DNA of 64,000 bases from Siphonodentalium dalli (taxonomy: Eukaryota > Mollusca > Scaphopoda > Gadilida > Siphonodentaliidae), in assembly GCA_032622095.1 (NCBI GenBank), contig CP136063.1, positions 69,293,980 to 69,357,979 of the forward strand, given 5' to 3'. Shown one piece after another: positions 57,444 to 64,000 of the stretch. Position numbers and translations under genes: made by a program. Within the stretch, counting starts at the first letter, position 1. Every line of letters starts with the position of its first letter. Below the pieces are notes generated by a model. It was given only the letters and a program-made list of their open reading frames with translations, made no database searches and was not told the DNA's origin.

Positions 57444-58248
57444 TTTCTACCGATAAAATACCGATTACAACGTAGAAATGACGTTTTTGAACAACGCGTC
57501 AATCGGTACCGATTTTTCCGATTACGTCAATTTGTGACGTTCACAATCGGTACCGAATCTACCAATCAGAACGTTGCCGGTACTCAAATATAACGTCGCT
57601 AATTGGCGCACCACCTGAGTAATTCACTATTGGTCTGACAACACATGATTTAATTTGTTTATGTATTTGTTTTCGTTAATACCGGTACCACGTAGGCCTG
57701 TATTATATATATATACTATAGGCACAGTTACAGGACATAAAGTCCAAAAATAAGGGTTTAATCGAGTTTATAAATCGGTATCCTAATAAAATATACTCAA
57801 GTTATGCAGGCTTAACCAGGTGCCCGGACAAACATATCTCAAATAAAAACACTAAACACAAAATACTGGACATGTGTCGCCTGTTTCCTATAAATAACAT
57901 ACTCGGCTACAACTCTGCAGCGATAAAATCGTTCCGGACGCCAAATTAACTGAGCTTAAAACATTTTTCACCATTAGCGAGTAGCGACTCTTGACTCGTC
58001 GGCATCCATGTTTTCTTATACTCATTAAATCGGTAATTTGAAAGACCGGTGTTCTGCAACAAATAGTATCTAAGAACACGTGTATTTTTTTCTTCAGAAC
58101 ACCGGTTCCATTTACACGATGCTTAGAAACAAAATTACCCATTGAATAAGTATATGAAAACATACTGCAATTCGTCGGCTCACTGCACGTGCCAGGTACC
58201 TCAAATCTGTTTACTTTTTGACAAACACATGCTTTCGAGTGTCTGTTA
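57444..58248. other. Intron-like stretch without a recognised gene
   Basis: This lies between two PolB B exons. About 57480-57570 contains repeated ATCGGTACCGATT words. The minus-strand frame 57888-58268 is Cys-containing but has no recognised domain. At least one PolB exon expected here was not located. Confidence 0.35.
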
Positions 58249-58958
58249 GTGTCGGCGCACACGATCACGGTTGTCCTCGGTTTACCCGGCTGCGGTGTAA
58301 ATCGGGGACAACCGGGATCGTGTGCGCCGACACTTTGGGCCGGTTTTTGTCGGATCCGATTTAACCGGACCGATCAAACTGAGTTTGATTTCATCCGGAA
58401 AAACCGGCTCGTGACGATGGCAACGCGCGTGTTTTGCTTGTCACATGACCAAAACATCATTCAAAATGTCGGAATAGTTAGCAGCGACCGCTATTCGAAA
58501 ATTATGTCAAGAATTCTGATCCATCGACAAGTAACAACTGCTGGTAGACCTATGGGCAGAAAATAGGTGCCCGTATATAGTAATCGCAACAAGAAGGCGG
58601 TAGCTGTGGAAAGGTAGTTTACGCCAATGTACAGGTATTGGCAGTATTCACAGTATTGCCCATGACCTCAAATTCAATATATTATTATTAATATTATATA
58701 TTCATTCAGTTTATTATTAATAAATATTAGTCTTTAGAAATACATATTAATATAAATCACCATGACTAGCTATAGTAAATGTCTCTATCGGCTGACCACA
58801 CCAGTTGGCTATTTACTACAGTGAGCGTAGGCATAGCATGCATATGACCAGAGTGAAAATCAGACTCGTGTGCGCTGAACCCCCCGATTTTATCGGGCCC
58901 GATTTACACCGCAGCCGGGTAAACCGGGGACAACCGTGATCGTGTGCGCCGACACTTA
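58246..58958. mobile_element. Harbinger-type MITE with TTA target duplication
   Basis: The element proper is 58249-58955 (707 bp). Its inverted ends of about 58 bp start GTGTCGGCGCACACGATCAC and differ at one position. The 3-bp TTA at 58246-58248 and 58956-58958 fits the TWA target of PIF/Harbinger elements. No transposase is present. It sits in an intron of the PolB B pseudogene. Confidence 0.75.
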
Positions 58959-59930
58959 GATTACTATTTATAATTGAAAACAAAAGGACAGAACGGCTTT
59001 TTGTCTTTGTAAAAAATAAAATATAAATAACTGTCACTGTATAAGTCTCTTCTAGAAACAGAGTTTTGTACGCGAACGTATAGGCCCCTGAAATAGTGGT
59101 GAAGTTGAAAGGGTCGACTTTTCCCTCCGTGACATCCAAGAACATTTTCCTGAGACACGCACAGCGCAATATATCTACATCCGACCTGCAGTATCCCTTT
59201 AATTCTGTTTCCATGCAGAATGTTTCGCCACTCTTACTAGTATACCACTTCATGAATTCTTCTCTCTATGCCTGCTACAGACATAGTGTCAACACCGAAG
59301 TATTCCGGTAGTGGGTAGGGACATTTGTATTTTTCATTGGCTTCTGTATTGTAGAAATGTGGAAAATGACCTAGAAAGACAAAAAAACGAATATTATTAA
59401 AGAGGCCACTAATTTTTGGCTGAAAAATAAGATTAGTTTCGACCCGAATACATATTAATGTCCATATAATTGTCACTCACCTTTCTTTAATTCTGTCAAA
59501 CCAAACGCCCGAGGTAAAGCCGCCAGTCTCATAGCTATGAAATTCAGTGAATCTATCACACGTTGATTGTGTTTGGTTTTCATCAGCATAATTTTTGTGC
59601 CGGAATAGACGAGGTGAGATGGATGCGTGCCACGGTCCATTAAATATTCCAATAGAAATACAGCGTCATACCCTAGGAAAAAATAGCAAAATAATAATCT
59701 AGAAATTTAATAATGTGGGCTCTGTGTGTGTGGGTGGTGTGTAATAAATACCATAGAAATTTTATAACGTGGGCTGCGTGTAATAACCTAGAAATTTAAT
59801 GTGGGTTGTGTGTGTAATAACATAGAAATTTAATAATGTATGTTGTGTGTAATAAATGACTTAGTGATTTGTGGATGGTGTGTAATAAATGATAACCTAG
59901 AAAATGTGTAATTACCTTTGCTGTTGTGTG

Positions 59931-60278
59931 CTATAATGACGAAATCTTTGTGAGCATCATTAAACAGCCAATCTCCGAACTGTTGGAGTGTGGATGGCCC
60001 TTTAGCTTCGAATTGTATTGTTGCGTTGGTTGTGCATAATATACTGGTTGAAACTGTTGAGCTGTAGGTTGTTGATAATTCACTATAGGCTGCTGCGCAT
60101 ACTGCATAGATCCCTGTGGTAAATATATCGCAGGCTGTCGATTCGTCCTTTCGAGTTGAAGTAGTTGATTATAAACCTCAACGTTGACAGATTGTCCATT
60201 GTTAAGCGAGTTGAGGGCGAAGTTTTCAGCTCGAACCCCGTTTTGGTACAAAGAGTAAGCAATCTGTTGAGCCGCCAT
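59931..60278 (-). CDS. Gln/Tyr/Pro-rich frame at the 5' end of PolB B
   Basis: ATG at 60278. Residues 1-50 are helical (MAAQQIAYSLYQNGVRAENF), and residues 50-90 are rich in Gln, Tyr and Pro (QYAQQPIVNYQQPTAQQ). The frame then overlaps the Exo II exon of PolB in a different reading frame. A TATA box lies about 50 nt upstream (60325-60332). It may be the first exon of an independent structural gene whose 3' end was lost, or a new N-terminus of PolB by frameshift. Not recognised. Confidence 0.4.
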   Translation of the reverse strand: MAAQQIAYSLYQNGVRAENFALNSLNNGQSVNVEVYNQLLQLERTNRQPAIYLPQGSMQYAQQPIVNYQQPTAQQFQPVYYAQPTQQYNSKLKGHPHSNSSEIGCLMMLTKISSL

Positions 60279-60324
60279 ATTCTAGAAGTAAATGAGTAAT
60301 AAAAATATCGAATGGTTGGTAGGA

Positions 60325-60898
60325 CTTATATACGATGTAAATACTATTTATAGACATGATCGAATAAAGGGCTTTGATTGGCTAAGTACGCTGTATAGCC
60401 ATGACTCATACGTGTAAATTTTATTTTTTAGACATGACCGAATGAAAGGGATATGATTGGCTAAATACGAGGTATAGACATGACTCATACGTGATTCATC
60501 CAATGGTGAAAAAGGCAGGTCTGAACACGTTACGAAAATAAGCTTCGATTGGCTAAGTACGACTTATAGACATGACTCATATGTGATTCATCCAATGGTG
60601 AAAAAGGCAGGTCTGAACACATTACGAAAATGAACTTCGATTGGCTAAGTATAGCCATGACTCATACCTGTAAATTATATTTTTAGACATGACCTAAGCG
60701 ATATGATTGGCTAAATACGAGGTATAGACATGACTCATACGTGATTCATCCAATGGTGAAAAAGGCAGGTCTGAACACGTTACGAAAATAAGCTTCGATT
60801 GGCTAAGTATGATGTATAGCCATGACTCATACGTGTAAATTCTATTTTTAGACATGCCCGAATAAAGGGATATGATTGGCTAATATTATGTATAAATA
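60325..60898. promoter_or_regulatory. Bidirectional promoter with AP-1 and CCAAT arrays
   Basis: Between divergent starts at 60278 (minus) and 60948 (plus) there are six TGACTCA sites (60402, 60481, 60573, 60658, 60731, 60823) and seven GATTGGCTAA inverted CCAAT boxes (60376, 60455, 60547, 60639, 60705, 60797, 60874) in tandemly repeated units. TATA boxes lie at 60325-60332 (TATATAAG, minus) and 60891-60898 (TATAAATA, plus), each about 50 nt from its ATG. The layout is that of a compact viral enhancer-promoter. Confidence 0.7.
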
Positions 60899-60947
60899 AG
60901 AGGCAGTTTGAATAAGGGTGTCATTAGTTGAATAACATTCGGTGAAC

Positions 60948-61383
60948 ATGGAAGTATATAAACATCAAATGGGAACCAGAAATTCGTAACTGTCAATGAC
61001 TTCAAAGGTCATAAAATACATATAAGAAGATTTAATGATGGAATATTTCCTGACAAGTATGGCGTTGCTTTGGACAGTGATGAATGGTACAATATGAGTT
61101 CATTCTTAGATGACATTAAAGAAGCAATATCAGAGAAACGTTCGGTGGAATATCATATAGGGAGTGACTGGTATCTATGCTACTCGAGTGACTATATGGA
61201 TTAATACATGTCAGAAGATTCTATAAAAATGATGCTGAAATGAAACCATCGAAGCATGGATTTATTTTAAGTGAGACTGAATTTGACATTATTTGTTCTA
61301 TCAAGAATGACATTTCTAACGCTATTCCAGGATGGGAGAGCTTCGTGCCTCATTTTTGCACGGAAACCAAGAGAGTTATATGA
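60948..61383 (+). pseudogene. Tandem PC4-like (transcription coactivator p15) protein
   Basis: Two consecutive PC4-type domains are visible. The first (about 60980-61200) has VTVNDFKGHKIHIRRFND, FPDKYGVALDSDEWYNM and WYLCYSSDY. The second (about 61205-61383) has HVRRFYKNDAEMKPSKHGF and LSETEFDII. PC4 domains bind single-stranded DNA and act in transcription or replication. The ATG at 60948 is out of frame with domain 1, and domains 1 and 2 are in different frames, so at least two shifts are present. The gene is driven by the AP-1/CCAAT bidirectional region and appears to be an accessory gene of Polinton B. Confidence 0.7.
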
Positions 61384-62280
61384 CTTGTAGAAAATGTTGT
61401 GGATCTATGGCTGAATAAATATGTATAATGTTATTATTGTATTATTGTAATACCCATTCGTGGCTAAAGATGTGACCATGAAGATAGGATGTATGTTATA
61501 GTTCACTATTGATCCGAAAAGGGTTCACTAATAATGCACATTTTAATGCAATATATTTTCTAACACATTTCATTATAATACCAGGTAACACAACCTAAGA
61601 CATATATAGAACATTTCTTGACTGGCCCTTAATCGGTGAGTTAATGCACATCAGGCAAGTTCAAAATGAGAGCCGTAATATGTATGTATTCAACTAAAAA
61701 CATGCTTTGCCCTTTTAAATACAAGTTTACATGCACCGCATAAGAATTTACCATACATTTCCGCCATTGATTGGATATTTACTATACAAATTACAACCAG
61801 CTTTGATACAGAATTTACTACGGAAATGACATTTAACCAGCTTTCTGCGTGCATTCATGGTTTCAATTAAGCGATCGATAATAGCAATTGATATCAGGGA
61901 TTTTTTATCTAAAGGCGACAATTGTAATCTACAACATGCGTGTCTGTGATAAACAAAAATATTCAAATGGGGAAAGTCGAAAGTGTTTTATACGGAAAAT
62001 TGGGCAATATTGCTTGAATAGTGAGTAACATTGTTTACAATAACATTGTTTACAATAACATTGTAATGACATTTAAGGGCCTATATAAATGGCTTACTAA
62101 TATACTTTCTATAAATAAAGACATACCTTATAATACGTTGTGAGCATCCGAAATCACGAACTGTAATAACATTGTTGTGATAAATAAGCCTTTTATATGA
62201 AAATATATCGTTCCAGAATGTTCCATGGCAGTCATTTCTGGAAGTCGTTTTTGATTGATTCCCTTATGATTTCTGGATAT
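61384..62280. other. No recognised gene
   Basis: AT-rich DNA. The frame at 61748-61966 (minus, 72 codons, Cys/Arg-containing) has no recognised family. TTGTTTACAATAACA is repeated near 62030-62062. Confidence 0.4.
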
Positions 62281-62284
62281 GATA

Positions 62285-62880
62285 ATGACAAATTAGGGCA
62301 GGATTCCATTGTTCTCAGACGCGTGGCGTGGGTACATGGTTCCATCATTGGCACCCGGTACAACCAGATGTGGCGTTCTCAGACGCGTGGGCACGCTGTA
62401 TAAATTAGTCAGAACCGTGGTTCCGTGTTGAATAATGGTTACAATATAGTGTGGGACGCGGAATAAATTATTCAAGAGCAGGGTTCCATCGATGTCTGGA
62501 TGTGCTTGACACGCGTTCCAGCCAGGTGTGGGATTCTCAGACGCGTGGTGACATATTGATTCCATTGTTGCCAGGCGCGTGTGTACATGGTTCCATCATT
62601 GGCACTCGGTGCAAACAGGTGTGGGACGCATGGTCAGAATAAATTAATAGGGATCCCATTGTTTGAGGCACGTGGTTCCATCATTGGCACCCGGTACAAC
62701 CAGGTGTCCAGTTCTCAGACGCGTGGTCATAATAAATTAATAGGGATTCCATTGTTCTCAGGCATGTGGGTACATGGTTCCATCATTGGAACGCTGTCCA
62801 GACATGTGTGAGACGCGTGGTCAAAATATATTAATAGGGATTGCATTGTTCTCATGCGAATGGGCACGTGGTGTTCCGGA
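62285..62880. repeat. Irregular ~105-bp tandem repeats with ACGCGT
   Basis: About five imperfect units contain GATTCCATTGTTCTCAGACGCGTGG and GTACATGGTTCCATCATTGG followed by CACCCGGTACAACCAG. Frames crossing both strands are repeat-encoded. Confidence 0.75.
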
Positions 62881-63615
62881 TGCTTCTGATAGCGTTGCCC
62901 CAATAAGGAGGAGTTTCATTGTCCTATCCGATAATTAAGAAGGAGCGACATTAATTAATTAGAACATTCTGTGGCTATATCGATTGTGATCATTTCCAGT
63001 TGGTCCAGCGTTGCACCATTCGAGAAGCGCTTAAGGCCCTGCGGAAATAAGAGAGTTTTGTGGTATACAAACGCCGATTTAACAGTACGTTTATATTTAG
63101 AGTTCTTAGGTAAAAAATACGCGCGCCGCCCCCTCCCCTCCCCCTTTTCGGTTCGGGGTTTTTTTTCGTCCAAGGAAATTATTTTTTGTCCTAATTTTGT
63201 TGTCCTCCAATGCTCATTCGTTATTTTGTCAACCATCGCCCATAGACTATCCCATCCATCGCTCATTATAAGCATTTTATATGAAAACTATATCATTCCA
63301 GAATGTTCCATGACATGCTTTGTCTTCGATTTCTTGCTAGTTTAGTATAATCTGAGGCTATATCGATTGATCACATTTCCGGTGGCCCATTGTTGTCGAT
63401 TCCAGAACATTCTGTGACCATATCGATTGAGTAGGAATCGCGCGACATTCGTCTAGGAACATATAGGGCGGAGTTAGACGTACAATAGGTTCCTCGTAAG
63501 ACAATAGGGCCAGACAATAGGGGACAAAGGACCCATAGACGCAGTGTGGAACCTTTAGAAGTGGGAGGAGCTTAGGATACGCCCCCTTTAGCCCCCTACA
63601 GACGTCATATCATCA
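62881..63615. other. Repeats around GAACATTCTGTG; no gene
   Basis: GAACATTCTGTG followed by ATATCGATTG occurs near 62962 and 63405, with a related copy near 63356. CCAGAATGTTCCATG occurs near 62213 and 63298. GACAATAGGG words cluster at about 63500-63525. No coding evidence. Confidence 0.45.
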
Positions 63616-63985
63616 CCAGACTGGCGAGCTAATGCTTTTGTCATTCAGGTTAACACAGCTTTATAAGTTGGCTTTGGAACAGTAACGGGATGCGACTTGA
63701 TGGATGATTGTATAACAGTTGTCACGCTGCTGGTACCCCTTTCCGTTTTGGAATGCCATACTGGCGAGCTAATGCTTTTGTCATTGAGGTTAACACAGCT
63801 TTATAAGTCGGCTTTGGAACAGTAACGGGAGCCGACTTGATGGATGGTGGTATAACAGTTTTCACGCTGCTGGTAGACTTAATCGGCACTGTGGTTGATG
63901 AGGGTTTGACTGTTAATGTATCGGTGCCTGTCTGAGATAAACAAGCTTTCTTTGCTTCACTGTCTGTCCGTTCTTGACTTTACAA
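63616..63985 (-). other. Short duplicated open segment at window edge
   Basis: About 115 bp (ACTGGCGAGCTAATGCTTTT...) is tandemly duplicated at 63619 and 63750. On the minus strand an open stretch from about 63980 to 63715 encodes a Thr/Ser/Lys-rich segment ending ALARQYGIPKRKG. It may be a partial exon. Unrecognised. Confidence 0.25.
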
Positions 63986-64000
63986 TTGAACCGTAGAAAT

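Larger units (their letters stand above)
57188..60016 (-). pseudogene. PolB of Polinton B, 5' half with introns
   Basis: Exons on the minus strand are 59916-60016 (Exo II, first half: DFVIIAHNS), 59481-59672 (Exo II, second half and VIDSLNF), about 59030-59370 (Exo III: YCRSDVDILRCA), and about 57188-57375 (GCAFHGCKDCFPKK). Splice donors GTAATT and GTGAGT and acceptors TTTCCTAG and TTTCTAG are intact. A frameshift lies in the third exon near 59255-59275. The Exo I exon was not found, so the 5' end is missing or replaced by the Gln/Tyr-rich frame at 60278. A Harbinger-type MITE occupies the large intron. The reading continues at 34761 on the other side of Polinton A. Confidence 0.85.

Noticed and set aside
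57888-58268. 126-codon Cys-containing minus-strand frame
   Set aside because: It begins inside the Harbinger-type MITE end, has no recognisable motif, and lacks splice signals consistent with PolB.
62285-62880. ACGCGT-containing repeats considered as the terminal repeat of Polinton B
   Set aside because: No inverted partner was found on the left side of element B, and no AG...CT ends or 6-bp duplication were seen. Kept only as tandem repeats.

Overview
The window is AT-rich, intron-bearing invertebrate nuclear DNA built almost entirely of transposable elements. The abundant TACATGTA-type words, ~164-bp core-repeat arrays flanked by GTCC/GTCT runs (like the pearl/CvA elements of bivalves), SGNH-hydrolase fragments and Polinton genes suggest a mollusc, probably a bivalve. 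That assignment is inference. No rRNA, tRNA or clearly intact host gene was seen.

Region 1 (1-26 kb) holds dispersed repeats and small DNA transposons. These include a 1.2-kb element with 41-bp inverted ends and a 53-nt poly(C) run (3440-4652), a Mutator-like 3.5-kb element with 9-bp target duplications (8682-12165), two palindromic TTAA-flanked MITEs (13230-13480, 13801-14034), and a 57-bp minisatellite (18431-18842). At 19.9-25.4 kb there is a mosaic of partial duplications carrying SGNH/GDSL-hydrolase and Cys/His exons.

Region 2 (27.3-31.1 kb, minus strand) is the 3' part of a Ty3/gypsy-like element: integrase, C-terminal domain, chromodomain, then possible membrane-glycoprotein remnants. 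The integrase ORF is fused in frame to a Crypton/KIAA1958-type N-terminal domain and is cut by a TTAA MITE.

Region 3 (31.2-61.4 kb) is two nested Polinton/Maverick (adintovirus-like) elements. The older element B has a PolB gene with spliceosomal introns. It is now a pseudogene split into 57.2-60.0 kb and 32.4-34.8 kb. Downstream are a packaging-ATPase pseudogene and a pX-like fragment; upstream, across an AP-1/CCAAT-repeat region that looks like a bidirectional promoter, is a broken gene with two PC4-like domains. Element A (34768-57181, 22,414 bp) is inserted in a PolB exon of B. It has long AG...CT inverted repeats and a 6-bp target duplication (ATAGTG). Its genes, all on the minus strand, run: PIN/FEN1-like nuclease with CXC domain, 116-aa protein, PolB, a pearl-like repeat array containing a hAT MITE, packaging ATPase, two proteins with adenovirus-type GG maturation-like motifs, a conserved Polinton protein, and a chromodomain integrase broken by an insertion. 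No capsid or protease gene was recognised. Both inverted repeats of A end a short reading frame with a perfect histone-mRNA-type 3' stem-loop, an unexpected feature suggesting cell-cycle-linked mRNA processing.

Region 4 (61.4-64 kb) holds tandem repeats with no recognised gene.
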